Below are positions 1 to 11,934 of a stretch of DNA of 64,000 nucleotides, in pieces (position 1 is the stretch's first letter; each line of letters opens with the position of its first letter). The translations under genes were made by a program, and so were the position numbers. Source of the DNA: Favolaschia claudopus (Eukaryota > Basidiomycota > Agaricomycetes > Agaricales > Mycenaceae); assembly GCA_037176885.1 (NCBI GenBank), contig JAWWNJ010000104.1, forward strand, positions 372,001-436,000, in the 5' to 3' direction. The notes under the pieces are model-generated. The model was not told where the DNA came from and made no database searches. It was given only the letters and a program-made list of their open reading frames with translations.

Positions 1-1325
1 TCCGAAGAACTGCACGCGAACACGTCGTGACCACCCGTCAGCTTTCACCGAAGTTGAGGTTTTTACGCACCTCCACAAGAGCTGTATACATCAGAATCCC
101 CGAGCTAAGTGAGTCAAGGACGCCGCTAACCGCCAGCGCCCCAGGATCGTCTGTATTGTACGTCGCATGCATAGCCAGTCCAACTGCCATTCCGAAGGGC
201 GTGCTCAATCCGAATACCATCGCCCCGAGAATGGGAATAAACGCGGCTGATCGCGGGGGGAGTCGCACTAAGGCGAGTCGGGAGCCGATTCCTAATCCTT
301 CGAATAGTTCTGTTCGTAACCGGCGGGCAAGATGAGCTTGAAACAGTTTTATTGGGGAGGGAGGGACGTACGATGGACTACGAGCACCGCGAAGAGGACT
401 TTAAACTTCTTGTCGACAGCGAGAGTGAGGCCGATGAGAACACTGTTGAGGTAAGTACCACAGTTAAGCCATTTTTTCGTTGATTGCTTACCTGTGCAGA
501 ATCGCACCAAATTCGAGAATGACAAGACTAATGATGCTTGCGGAGAGGTGAGTAGTGGCTTGAGGAGGTTTTTCTGCTTGAGTAGTGACCACGTCGGACG
601 AGTTCTGGCATGGATTTGGATCTGAAGTGATGTTGGCGTCGCACTCTGTTCAAATTCACAATCAAATTTCCGGGGGAACAGTGCGGGGGGGTTTATCGGA
701 ATGCGCACCGGAATCGCCGTTGGGGTCTGAGCGGCGGCCAGATGCATAACGCAACGAAACGATCTCAATTGTGAACATGGCGAGAATGCTGGAGAGACAG
801 AGAGCGAGCGCATACGGCTGGCGAACATACCAGAAAATGTAAACAATTTTCAAGTTCATAGCAGTAACTACAACGCACATATTCTCGCCATTTGCGTGGC
901 AGGCACGGGCTGCTGAGCGCTTCGATTCCTGGTGCCAGCAAGTGTATGAACGCCGTCCCAAGCTAACTCGTGCTCGCACGTCAATATGCAATACTACTGG
1001 ATGCATGGCCTACGTACGATTATTCCGGATCCAAAATACTTCGCGACGCTGGCGGAGACAGGAGACGGTTGAATGAGATATGAACAATAGTTGGTGAGCG
1101 GATAACGCACTTCAGCCATGCTTGAGACGCCCGTGAATGAAGAGCAGTCTGTGCACGACGTGCTAGAAGGACAGGAAAGAGGGCCCCGGCTGTGGAGGTA
1201 ACGAGGATGATGAAGAGGGCAGCGATACGCAGGTGGAGGTATTGCATTCCGAATCGCCAGTCTTGAGCGTAGAAACAGGCATGGGCAGGTTTAAATGGAG
1301 CGTAGGCAGCTGTAGCGATGGACAT
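1..1325 (-). CDS. ZIP family zinc/iron transporter, 3' end cut by window edge
   Basis: This is a plasma-membrane divalent metal importer of the fungal ZRT/ZIP type. Exons read on the minus strand give the family's ordered blocks. An N-terminal membrane helix (FIILVTSTAGALFPVL) is followed, across introns, by a helix with VAKYFGSGII, LGTAFIHLLAPG and EALSSPC. Next come PYALALCLSSILAMFTIEIV, SVLIGLTLAVD and LFEGLGIGSRLA. The last block seen is FGLSTPFGMAVGLAM followed by GVLDSLSSGILMYTALVE. The conserved HLL and histidine/glutamate helices that bind metal are present. The loop between helices III and IV is short and ends near SDKPPRTVPPEI. I chose the ATG at 1325 (MSIATAAYAP) because it is the first Met before the first helix. 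The last helices lie left of base 1 after an intron starting near 76. Confidence 0.88.
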
Positions 1326-2583
1326 GGTGCGAGTTAAGATGCAAGAGCGAGTGGCATGGGGGGCGTAAAGTGGCTCTTTAGTGGATGGAAGCAAGGCATC
1401 AGGGTAGGTTAGGATCAGTTCAGAAGCTTTGGGAGCGGGTGTTTGGTCGGGGAAGCACGCTCTGATTATGTATGTATCAAGGCCTTCTCCCTCGAAAGCT
1501 GGCGAGCTCGGAGCCTAGGATACTCGACTCGAAGATCGACGAGGATCATGTCAAGTTTGCAGCAACCTACATATAGTCCAAGAGTAAAACACCTGCGCTA
1601 AACGTGAGACTGAGCTACCCAGTGTAGCAGTATAGCAATGAGATCTGCCGGGCTAGCACAAGCGAAGATGGCAATTTGCAAAGCCAAGAAGCTGGAACCG
1701 AGAATCTTGAGTGTCCATAACAGGTTGCATACATTGATTGTCATCTTGGTCTCGAAACAAGTTTATAGCGAGGCACTTTCCAGCGATGAGCAGAGCAGCA
1801 CAATCATGAGTATGATTTGTGGTCGGAGGCGGCAGACACTGCCAGGCAGGATATAAAGATTAATTAGCTTCCAATTGACGTCTAGCAAGTCGAATGCGAG
1901 AAAACCTGAATCCAACACCATGGTGAGAGGCAGAAGCACAGAAATAATTGACCTTGTTCCCCCAGTAGTCACAGATAGAGGGCTTTCTGCCCACTATAGT
2001 GAAATCAAAGCTTGACATATGAACTGGTTTATGTGTGCGAGGATCACTTGCCAAGTCTCAACTCGTGAAGATAATTTGACTTGACGCCATGGTAAGGTGC
2101 CAGGTTTTCATGCTGAGGCTAGCAGTGGCGACCAAGTTCTCTATAAATTGCATGCCAGCTCACCAAGAGGTGAGACCCAGATGAGAAAATTGACAGAACC
2201 GAACCTGCTGCACCTACAGCTTCGGGGTACATCTGGGAATAAGGAATAGTGACTGGAACTAGAACTGAGTCACGTACTTGGAGAACTTGGTCAAAGTCTG
2301 TGTTTGAGTGGAAAACCCGCACATTTTTCTACTTCAAAGTTCAAATGTGGGAAAACTGATCTGATAAGATTAGAATGTTTGGACGTGTTTGACTAGAACT
2401 TTGGTAATCTACGCCGAGCGCGTCAAAGGCAGCGCGCGACTTGACACGCCCCTCCACCTCGTCTTTGTCGGTCTCGGGCTCGTCGAAGACGTCGAAAGTG
2501 CAGCTCGAACTGGTGTGTCTTGGCATCGGAGAAGAGCGAGGAGGGGGCTGACGACAGCAACACAGACCACCCAATTAAGCGCC
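1326..2583. other. Intergenic stretch, no supported gene
   Basis: About 1.26 kb lies between the divergent ZIP and NST1 genes. Minus-strand reading gives short hydrophobic fragments (near 1640-1760, 1860-1970 and 2120-2320) that could be exons of a small membrane protein. I could not join them into a convincing frame with good splice sites, so I leave them uncalled. Confidence 0.4.
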
Positions 2584-5500
2584 ATGGGCAAAAAGAAACA
2601 GCAGAGAAAAGTAACATCATTGCAGACGGAGGCGAAGGGTGATACAGAGTTGACGGCGGCGGCGCTGGCGGCGACAAACGAGCTGCTCGCAACTGCGAAA
2701 GAATTATACCGCTCGCTTGGCGGTGGTTCGGAAGACGGTTTAGACGGCGACGACGGTAGCCACGACGAGGAGGAGGACGGTTCAGACGACATATACAACA
2801 CCGAATTTGCGAGTAGGGTGCGGGAGGCGGCGGCGGCGCTCGTTCCAGCCGATAGTGAGTATTTTGGGTTATTGAGAGTGGTGGGTGATGCTTACAAATA
2901 CTTTTCAGTGTCGTCTATCGACCGCAAGCACAACGAGCACCACGTCGAGCTCAACGTTCAAAACAGCAACAAGATGGCTCCGCCGCCGCCCCCACCCCCC
3001 TCGAGCGTGTCTATTGGCAAGAAACCCATGGCGTATCAGCCCGCTGCCACTGCCGCGCCACCCCGCAGCGCCCGTGCCGCCGCAAAGGCGCCTGTTACCG
3101 CCGCCTACCCTCCAGAACCAGTTGCGGCGAACGCCAAAGGTAAACAGCCGGCGACGGCACCTCCAAGCGCCGCCGTTAACAACAAGATTTGGAGCACCAG
3201 TAGCAGTGAGGAGCGCGAGCGGATCCGCGACTTTTGGTTGGCCCTCGGCGAGGACGAGCGTCGGGACCTCGTCCGGATCGAGAAGGATATGGTCTTGCGG
3301 AAGATGAAAGAAGAGCAGAAGCACAGCTGCTCGTGTGCGGTGTGTGGCAGGAAGCGGTGAGATCATTTTACTCTTTCATTTCTATCTATTCATCGCGCTC
3401 ATCGGACATTATTCGCGCAGCACCGCTATCGAGGACGAGTTGCAGGTGCTCTACGACGCGTACTACGAAGACCTCGAGCAGTACGCTCTCTACCAGCAAC
3501 AATACCTTTCTTCCAATCGCACTTTACCTCCTCCGCCTGGACCTGGTCCGTTCCCCGGCAGCGTCGAAGTCGACCGCTATGGTGCTGTGGTTGCCGGCTA
3601 TCCACCCCCGTCGTCCGCCACGCTGCATCCCAGCGTCAACAAAGGCGCGCCAAAGGGCGGTGGCAAAGGCGCGAAAGGTAGAAAAGGGCGGAGGAGAGCG
3701 CGGAAGAACAAGGGGAATAATAATACGAACGTTAACGGGAACGGGGGGGAGGTAGACGAGGAGGAGGATGACGAAGATGACGTGTACGAGGAACCAGATC
3801 CCGACGAAGAGGAAGATTTGGACGATGAGGAGAGTGTGCCACCTCCGGTAGCGCCTGTGGTGAACGGTGCGTAAACCAATCAGTCAACCATGTCTTCAGC
3901 TGATGAGTTGTGCAGGTCGCGGTCGAGGCGCTGTACGCGGTGGAGCCCCGGGAGGACGGGGAGGTGGGGGCGTTGGGAGAGGAGCTGTCGACATGAAAGG
4001 AAAGATTACGGCCGCCGTTGGGGCAGGAGCGGGTGGTGAGTGTAACCTCTTGTCTGGTTTTCTTCTGGCCTTGCTTTTTCTCTGGGTTTTCGGCGCGACC
4101 ATGCTGCGTCCGCATTTGTTTGGCGTGCCACTCGCATTCTCTATCTCTCTTCCATCCCGCACCAGGAATCTGCGAATCGCTCGAGAATGGTTTGCGACGA
4201 TGCCTGAATCCACCATCTATACATATGTCGGTGCACCCCGAGTCGGGTCTTTGTCTTGAGTTGGGATGATATGTCTGCCTACGTATCGCGTGGCGTGACA
4301 TCGGGGGCTTTTTCTCTACTTGGCTGTTTTGAGCTATATTGCATCCGATTTGTGTGCCTGGCCACGCGACGTCTACTTTCTAATTTCTAATTTCTATTCT
4401 CTTCGTACTATCGACAATCGATTTGATTCGACTAATTCATCTTCGATCCTGCAGGTCCAACTTCAATCCTAACTGTCGCCGACGATCTGCTCAAAAATGA
4501 CGGACGCAAATTTTTGGAGATGATGGAGCAGTTGGTGAGTCTTTCTGTTCGTGTCCTTTTCCTCCTCCTCCTCCCCTTGTTCTTTGGGACTTGTGTTCTG
4601 CTATCGTGGCTTTCGGACAGCTTGATCCCTCGATGTTTTTATTTTTCGTTCCGTACAATTTGTAGTTAGAATTTTCTCTGAGATTTCTTCCTCGCATATC
4701 CTTGGTTTCTTTGCGTGGTCCATTTTCGCCATTGTGTGGGCGTTTTACCACACAGAGTTGTCATATATCGTGGTTTCTGAATTCCTTGTGATATTCTTGA
4801 CTTTGCTTCGAAACATCTGCTAACCTTGTGCTGACTGATTCGTATAGGCAGAACGTCGACTGGCTCGAGAGGAGGAGGCGGCGGGGGATTTGAGTGCGGA
4901 CGAAGTGCGTTTTTCCATCTTTTCTCTTCGTTTTTCCAGATTCCTACTTCTTCGCCTTCCCAACTCACCTATCCCATCCCTTCTACCTAATCCGTCGTTT
5001 TTGTGGCATTCTGTTTCGCACTAAAATGTCTGTTTTGTATTGAAACGAAGCCTAACTCGTGTGCGTAGGACTCGGCGTCGTCGTTGGATGGGGAGGGAGA
5101 TGAGAGTTCGGATGGGGACGGGGAGGATGAGAGCGAGGCGGATGATGACGATGAGAGTGGGGATAGTGGGTGAGTTTGTGTTTTGTCTTGATGTGGTTTG
5201 GGGATTCGGGTGTCGGAGCCGCCGCGGATCCGGGTGGATGAGGATATGTCTCCCCTACTTGTCTCTTTCTGTCCTTGGTCTAAATGGCGCTGACACGTCT
5301 TCCTTCAAGGGATGACGACGAGAGTGGGGAGGAGGATGAAGATGACGAGGATGGGGAGGAGGTTTGTCTGTTTCTATCGTCTCTGGTCAAGGCTGACGGA
5401 CTCTGCGGCAGGTGATGACGGAGGAACAAAAGATGGAGGAGGGCAAGCGCATGTTCAGCATCTTCGCCGCGCGAATGTTTGAGCAACGCGTCTTGAAGGT

Positions 5501-7350
5501 ATTTCTGCTGATTTTCTCCCGCCCGACCTCCTGCTCACCATCCGTGATCAACAGGCGTACCGCGAACGCGTAGCGCAAGATCGACAGTTGCAGCTACTTC
5601 GCGAGTTAGCAGATGAGAGCGAGCGTGAGCGTGAGAAGGAGCAGAAGAAGGCGTCGCAGAACCGGAAGAAGAAGGAGAAGAAGCTGTGCGTGTTTCTTTG
5701 TTGTTACCCTTCCGTGCTGCAAGAAACTCACGAATTTGACATAGGCAACAAAAGCAGGTGAAGGAGGAGAAAGAGGCTGCACGTGCTGCGGAGAAGGCGG
5801 CGGAGGAGGCTGCTGCGAAGGTGAAACAGGCTGCGATGGAGGAGGAACAGCGGAAACGTCGTGAAGAGGAGAGGCTGAAACGCGAAGCTATGCGTAAGAC
5901 GCAAGAGGAGGAAAAGGCTAAGAAAGATGAGGAGAAGAGGAAACGTTTAGCGGAGGAGAAGGAGAAGGAGGCGGAGCGTGAGAAGAAGCGTCGTGAGAAG
6001 GAGGAGAAATCGAAAGCTGAGAGGAAAGAGCGTGAGGAGAAGGAGCGCAAGGCGAGAGAAGAGCGCGAGGCGAAGGCGGCGAAGGAGAAGGCAGCGCAAG
6101 CAGCAGCAGCAAAGGAGAAAGAGGAGAAAGAGCGGGAACGCAAGAGAATAGCGAAGGAAAAGGAGGAAAAGGAGGCGAAGGAGAAAGCAGAGAAGGAGCG
6201 TGCGGCGCAGCAACAACGGGCTGCGAGTGCGGCGAAAGCTGCGAACGCTGCGCGCGCCGCTGCGGTCACGTCGCCCACCCCTACTCGCAATTCCAACGCT
6301 GGGCCCAGCAATGCTGTTGCCTCGGGATCTCGTCCTGCCCCGACGACAAACGGGAATGGTCTCCAGCCCAAGAAGATTCTCAACAAGCAATCTGCACCCA
6401 TTCTTGTTCCTGCAGCTGCACCTGTGTCGCCTCCTATGCCTGTCGCTGTGCCCACGGCTGCTCGTCATATGTCGCCGCCGCATCAGCACCAGCAGCCTCG
6501 TGCTGTCCCGCCGCTCCATGCACACACTCTTTCCATGTCACATCCCCCGCAGCCTCAAACGCCGCTCACGCCTCAGATGCATATGCCGCCTGCGCCGATG
6601 TTCGCTGGCCAGCAGCCGCCGATCTCGCCTCGCAACGCTTACGTTCCGACACCTGCGTACAACTTTGGCCCTGGCCCGTCGTCTATTCATCCGGGGCAAC
6701 AAATTCCGGTCACTCCGCGAGGTTTCGTGACGCCGTCTTCCAGCATGGGCAGTGCCGTTGGTTTCGATCCTTCAGCCAGCACTTCGTCGTTCCATCGCGG
6801 CGTCCCGGCGTCAGGGTCGCTTCCTTTGGTTTCATCGCCGGTGCCTGCGCCGATTGGTCCTCCGCCGAAGCTTGCTCCTGGTGCTAACCGCCGTGCGTCG
6901 CTGTTGGCTGATCCCAGTCCCGGTCCTATCACGCGTCCCGCGCCTATAGCTCGCCCTACGCCTGCAGGAGATAGCGGAAGTGGATCGGGTTCCGCCTCGC
7001 CCGCGCGTCGCTCTCCCAGTCCCAAGGGTGTCCTCGGCTCCTCTGCTCTTCTCGCTGATGACGATGAGGTTGTGCCTGTTCGCCGCACAGTCGGTCCTCC
7101 CGTTGGTCAGAGCTGGGGTGCGCCTGGGTCTGCGGGGCGAGGCGCCCCTGCGCCTTGGGGTGCGCCTGGCGCTGGTGCTGCGTTCAATGGTCCTATCGGA
7201 GCTGGAAGAGGGCAGGCACCCGGTGGGCTATGGGGAACTACTGCTATCGGAAATCCCACGCAAGAGTGGCACCCGGCGATGGCAAATTTCTACCCGCGAG
7301 GCGCCTACCTCAGTAACCCTGCATCGCCGCCGCATTCGGGCGGAAGCTAA
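2584..7350 (+). CDS. NST1: NST1-like stress response protein
   Basis: This is a fungal NST1 homologue (negatively affecting salt tolerance), thought to be cytoplasmic. It starts at the ATG in MGKKKQQRK. The first exons hold acidic and proline/alanine-rich stretches and a short cysteine patch ([10 protein letters not shown]). The NST1 core is spread over exons: [20 protein letters not shown], then a Glu/Asp block, then [20 protein letters not shown] and [16 protein letters not shown] roughly 160-residue Lys/Glu/Ala coiled coil follows (from about base 5690 to 6240), then a long Pro/Ser/Ala-rich low-complexity tail to the stop. Introns include 2855-2908, 3357-3420, 3867-3915, a longer one from about 4035 to 4455, and several short ones between 4530 and 5750. 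The [12 protein letters not shown] motif is the decisive evidence. Confidence 0.86.
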
Positions 7351-7376
7351 GCGTCGAGCTTGATCTGATTTGAGTG

Positions 7377-7382
7377 AATAAA
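7377..7382 (+). terminator. Likely poly(A) signal of NST1
   Basis: AATAAA lies 27 bases past the NST1 stop codon, the expected place for a 3'-end processing signal. Confidence 0.5.
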
Positions 7383-7639
7383 GATGGGTGAAGAGGAGAA
7401 TCCCACTCTGCAATATCTTGCTGCCCCTCCCACTACCTTCGTTTCTTTTTCCCGTTCTTCATACGACGTTCTAGTTCTAGCATTCTTTCGTTTACACGTT
7501 ACACACTGACATGATTGATTCCATGATCTAATCCGAAACCAATACAATATTTGAAAAGATTCATTCTGCGCCTGACCTTCACCTGAAAATTACCGGATAA
7601 GGAAACTTCCGGTCCAATGATTGCTCATACAAGCTTTAG

Positions 7640-7775
7640 CTCCCTGCCTCCGGCACGGCCGACTCGCTGCGCTCGCCGGCCTCCCTCCGTTCGGTCACAC
7701 AGCTTGTTGGGGCTGGCCGCCCCAAACCCCGCTGCGCTCGCTCCGCTCGCGACGTCTCGTAGGTTCTCGACATCT
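7640..7775. repeat. GC-rich short-word repeat patch
   Basis: The words CTGCGCTCG and CTCCGCTCG recur in this 130-base stretch, and GGGGCTGGCCGCCCC can form a small hairpin. It sits between NST1 and POP4 and differs from its surroundings in composition. It may be the remnant of a repeat family. Nothing marks it as coding. Confidence 0.45.
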
Positions 7776-7848
7776 CGACAAAACCCGTGACTTTCTGTCA
7801 AAGGTCACGCGACTGATGGAAGTATAGGATTTGGACTGAAGGTTGTTC

Positions 7849-8822
7849 ATGGAACCGACAGTCGACCTCTACCGCCAGTTGCCAGCTGCCAAAGCGGCAC
7901 CTCTTAAACTAAAACTCACTGCAGCGGAACCCTTCACGCCTCAATATGTTCAGTCCGCGGTTACACAAGCACCCAAGCCCGCCGAGATCTATCCGACTCG
8001 AGTCAAGGGGCGTATGCTCTTACTCGACAATTCCGCAAAAGAAAGTCGGTTGAAGAAAGAGCGAAACGAGAAAAAAGCGAAAGTGCGCGAAGCTAAGGAG
8101 CGCAAGAAACTCGGCGTTCTTGGAAGAAGACAGGGATCTGTAAGAGAGCTGGGATTGTGGCGCTTTGACGAGAGTCAAGCAAAGTATACGCAGGCCAAAA
8201 ATTTCTTGATTTCAGTGTGCTGATTGACATACCTTAGGTTTGCGTTATTCTTGCCCCTGCATCACCTGTGGATGGGATACATGTCTGAATTGCTTAATTT
8301 GCCCAAATCGTCGTCTGGTCCGCCTCGAGCGCCTCAAGGCGCTGCCATACATCCCAAACTCCTCAAGGCAGACTTTCATGGCTCTTTTATTACTGGTGAT
8401 TGTTTTCTTAACTTGTCTACTCGCTTTCTTATCCAAAATTCAGTCCACCAGACACGAAATACGGCCATCCTCGGGATATCCGGCATCATCATTCATGAGA
8501 CGGAAGGAACGTTCAAGGTCGTGACGAAAGAAGACAAGATGAAGAGTTCGTCTACCTCTGACTGCACGATTCGCTTTCACTAATGAGCGCAGTACTGCCG
8601 AAGCAAAACACGATATTTACCTTTGCCGTCCCGGTACACTCGACACTCCCACCGACCCACGATCCAACCAATCCATTGCCTATCCCGCCACCTGAAGAGA
8701 CCTTACAGACGGTGCTCGATGGCCCGCATGCTCTGCTTGAGTTACATGGAAACCAGTTCTGTTTCCGCTCGGCAGATCGTGCAGGGAAGAAGTTCAAGGC
8801 GAAGGAGAGTATCGAGCTCTAG
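7849..8822 (+). CDS. POP4: RNase P/MRP protein subunit Pop4 (Rpp29)
   Basis: This is a protein subunit of nuclear RNase P and RNase MRP, which mature tRNA 5' ends and pre-rRNA. It binds the catalytic RNA. The start is ATG 7849 (MEPTVDLYRQLP). The first exon has the fungal N-terminal block with TPQYV and GRMLLLDN, a basic Lys/Glu helix and LGVLGRR. After an intron near 8176-8240 comes LHHLWMGYMSELLNLP, the signature of the family. The Sm-like beta-barrel core follows: KADFHGSFITV, NTAILGISGIIIHET and FKVVTKEDK. A last exon has LPKQNTIFTFAVP, HALLELHGNQFCFRSADRAGKKFK and the stop. Order and length match fungal Rpp29. The splice sites are inferred from protein continuity. Confidence 0.88.
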
Positions 8823-9551
8823 AAATTGTGTATTGAAGTTGTACAAGCTGCAGGCGCGAAGCAATGGTCCGCTTGAATCCGTTTTTGTGGAAGCTGCAGA
8901 CATCTTGTATGGTGTGACCTTTGCTGCTTCCTCAGATGTAGGTCTGTATCGTACTTGTAATCGACCCCGGTAATCAATTACCGCCAGGATGACTCGGCGC
9001 GAGGTTCGAAGCTTAGTTTCGCTAAAATGCAACGTACAGTATCGCTTGTCTAACGGACTCGAAACCGTGAATGACTCGCGATAATTCATCCTCAAGAAAG
9101 AGCGTCCGCGATGGGCGGCTCTCCGATTACCCGATATAGTTTCTTACCCTGTCTTACTTACCAGGTTCGAGACTGCCCGAATTCCTCCCGCCGGTGTTTG
9201 ACGTCACGCCCAGGGCGCCGTTTACCCGTTTATCCACGTTTTCATTGCGAGACTCGCGCAGCATTCTGATCCCAAGTCCTAGACAACCTCCGCAATGCAT
9301 CCGCCTCGCGTGGAAATGGATCGCATTGCCTCTTGGCTCCGCTTTCCCGACCCAATCTCGCCGTGCCTGGGTTCAGGCCCCGCTTTACCAACGAAATCGC
9401 TGTCTGACTTCCTCCTAGGATTCGATCTACGACTCAAACAAAAATTGAGCGGGCTGACAAACATGCACCGAGCCGCTGCTTATAAAACTAATTCAAGCGA
9501 TGTGGACACTCATTCTACTGAAAATCAGTCGACGCCGCATTTCTCCGACTC
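8823..9551. other. Intergenic, nothing recognised
   Basis: About 730 bases hold only short overlapping frames without family resemblance or sensible splice sites. It presumably contains the promoter of the downstream F-box-like gene. Confidence 0.5.
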
Positions 9552-10292
9552 ATGCCCGTCCCTGAAATCCCCGTCGAACTCTTAGCTCAGATTATATCGG
9601 CTGCTTGGCACATGCGGCTGTCTCCCCAGGAGCGCATCACTCTCATGCGATCCTCTGCCTTGGTCAATTCTACCTGGGCTGACACCTTTGATCTCATCTC
9701 CTCTCGGGACGTCTATATTCCTTCTGCAGTTTTCTGCGACAATTTTATTCGTCGGCTGCGAACACAATCTTCTGCCTCAGTGCAACCCGAACCTTTGAAG
9801 ACGCGATTCCGAAAATTTTTTCGACGCCCCGCGAAACCGTCTCTTCAGAGGCGGTCGGCCAATATCTCCTGTCATTCTATCACTATCCAAATCCCCAACG
9901 TCGACGTCCATCCTCCTCACAACCGCCCCATGCGCTTGCCAATGGGTAGTGTGCTCGACAATCTTCTCGAACAGCTTGATGTCCACTCGCTTGTGCCCAA
10001 TCTCCGTCGTTTGTCGATCGAGTATATCGACGCTGGTTTTGACGACATTTTTGGTCGTGTGGGGCTAGCTGCACTCCCCGAACAACTCACGCATCTCGAC
10101 GTGAGCTATGTATACAGCGGCGCAATGCCTCCGTGGCTTGCCAGCGCTTTGCAGGACAAGTACGCAAGGCGGAAGCAGTTCAAATGGAGAGCGGAGCCTG
10201 TCAGGCGTTTGTCGGTTTCGGGTGCGGGTGAGAAATTGCTGGCGGATTTGGTACTTTGTTGTCCGAATGTCCAAGATGTCGAGAGCATATAG
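9552..10292 (+). CDS. F-box-like protein, uncharacterised
   Basis: This is an intronless 246-residue frame from ATG 9552. Residues 3-40 (VPEIPVELLAQIISAAWH, then SSALVNSTWAD) have the look of the degenerate F-box seen in large basidiomycete families: a Pro-Val-Glu-Leu start, an Ile-Ile helix and an ALVN.TW end. F-box proteins couple substrates to SCF ubiquitin ligases. The rest has leucine-rich beta/alpha segments (LVPNLRRLSIEYIDAGF, LPEQLTHLDVSYVYSG) suggesting a short LRR-like part, and it ends NVQDVESI. No specific target can be inferred. Confidence 0.6.
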   Translation: MPVPEIPVELLAQIISAAWHMRLSPQERITLMRSSALVNSTWADTFDLISSRDVYIPSAVFCDNFIRRLRTQSSASVQPEPLKTRFRKFFRRPAKPSLQRRSANISCHSITIQIPNVDVHPPHNRPMRLPMGSVLDNLLEQLDVHSLVPNLRRLSIEYIDAGFDDIFGRVGLAALPEQLTHLDVSYVYSGAMPPWLASALQDKYARRKQFKWRAEPVRRLSVSGAGEKLLADLVLCCPNVQDVESI

Positions 10293-10525
10293 ATATACTG
10301 GATTTATAGCATTCAATGTTTTTAATCAAACTGAGAATCAAATCTGAGGGTGCCGTCGAGTTGCACAGCAAACCATGTTGAGCAACTTCGAATCCAACTC
10401 AGAGTACGGGCAATGCAACCACGTCAATTAAAAGAAAGATGTACTAGAATTTAAACAGTGTCCGATAATCCCAATGTCCGAAAAAAAATTAGTGTTGGGG
10501 GTCAAAGCTTTCAACGGTTGGGAGT

Positions 10526-11934
10526 TTAGATCGAGGCCCGGAACCAATCTTGGTTGCGATTGTTGTCAGGAACTACACAATCCCACAATTGCAACTTCGC
10601 AATCGCAGGTCAGACGATGCAGAAGAATCAAGAGAGAGACAAACGTACTGGGTTTCCGCTGGTCGACTTTCCGTCAGTGAGGTCTACACATTTGCCTTTG
10701 CCGTTCCACTCGATTTGGGAAACACCGGGATGGAATTTGAAGAGCTGGTTGGTGTTGCCAGGAACGCAGTCCCAAACCTGCATACCGGGATGGGAAGGAG
10801 GAAAACGTATAAAACGAGCACTCACCTGCAATTTGACGCCGTTAGCCGTGGAGCCGTTGGGCACGTCGAGACATTTATTGGCAAACGTCTGAATTGGGCC
10901 GGTGAGAGGCTCTTCGGGGGCGTTCCAGGTGATGTTTCCATTGGGAAAGACGGTATGGAAGACGGTGTTCAGGCATGCTACGAGGGCGACTTCCGCACCG
11001 TTGGTGTCAGAGGCTGCGGCGATGCAATAAGGGCCGCCGCCGCCAGCAGAAGCTATCGAGCAGTCAAAACCTGAGCAAGATTATCGGCGAATTAAATTGC
11101 TTACAGTCTCCACCGACGAGATTGACAGGTCTGCGAATTGAAGGCCCATAAATATTCTCAGATTATGTAATATTGCATTATTGAAACTTGCCTCGAAGTA
11201 TCAGGATTAGGTTCTCCAATCCATTTCTGGTTGGTGTTTGCACCATCACACGTCCACAACTGATCCATCGAACCGCAGTCAGAACTGCAGAAGTAACTGA
11301 AGAAAATTCAAACCTGCAAAACGTTGCCGTCCGTGATCTTTCCATCAGTGAGGTCGATGCACTTATTCGTCCCGCTCCACTGGAAAGTAGCGTCCGTTAC
11401 AGATATCCACTGCTGGTTGGTGCTCCCCTCCACGCAGTCCCAGATCTATTATATTGTTCGAAAGGTTATGCATGCTGATGAGAATGGAATGGAAAAGCAT
11501 ACCTGCAGTTTCGTGCCGTCCGCATTGGCGCCGTTTGTAACATCAATGCACTACCATTGCGTTTGGAAAATACGGTAAACAACTTTGCAATCCCTACCTT
11601 GTCACCAAAGATCTTGATCTGCTGCGGGCCAACATTTCTTGCTGGGCCATCCTCTTGAGTGGGAATGAAAAATGAGACTTCCCAGTCTTGATTCTGGAGG
11701 TCCTCCGTATTGCAATTATGGATTATAAGCGGGGAGCCAGCTTCATTGTCTGCGACAGCGACGCAGCCTTGAATTCCTGCGTTGAAGACTGCCAGATAAT
11801 GCGTTGGCGGGATCAGTATCGAGGCTTAAGGCAACAACGGGAGTGACGATACAGGCAGCGTTTCTGCTTTGAATCTGAACAGCAGTTGCTGAGACCACAA
11901 AGCCAACAAGGGCAACGAAGGTAGAAGAAAGCAT
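10526..11934 (-). CDS. Secreted lectin with two ricin-B beta-trefoil domains
   Basis: This is a secreted carbohydrate-binding protein. The start is ATG 11934, followed by a signal peptide (MLSSTFVALVGFVVSATAV). Minus-strand exons then give two tandem trefoils. In the first, GIQGCVAVADNEAGSPLIIHNC is followed across introns by the repeats FGDKCIDVTNG...LQIWDC and NKCIDLTDG...LQVWTCDGANTNQKW. The second runs from PYCIAAASDTNGAEVALVAC through NKCLDVPNGSTANGVKLQ, VWDCVPGNTNQLF and GKCVDLTDGKSTSG to QLWDCVVPDNN..QDWF and the stop at 10526. Several QxW-type repeats and paired cysteines are visible. No catalytic chain is attached, so there is no ribosome-inactivating domain. A role in binding glycans of cell walls, competitors or grazers is inference. 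Confidence 0.85.

Noticed and set aside
5535..6455. Minus-strand 306-codon frame opposite NST1
   Set aside because: It is a shadow of the Lys/Glu-coding coiled coil (Phe/Ser/Ala-rich complement).
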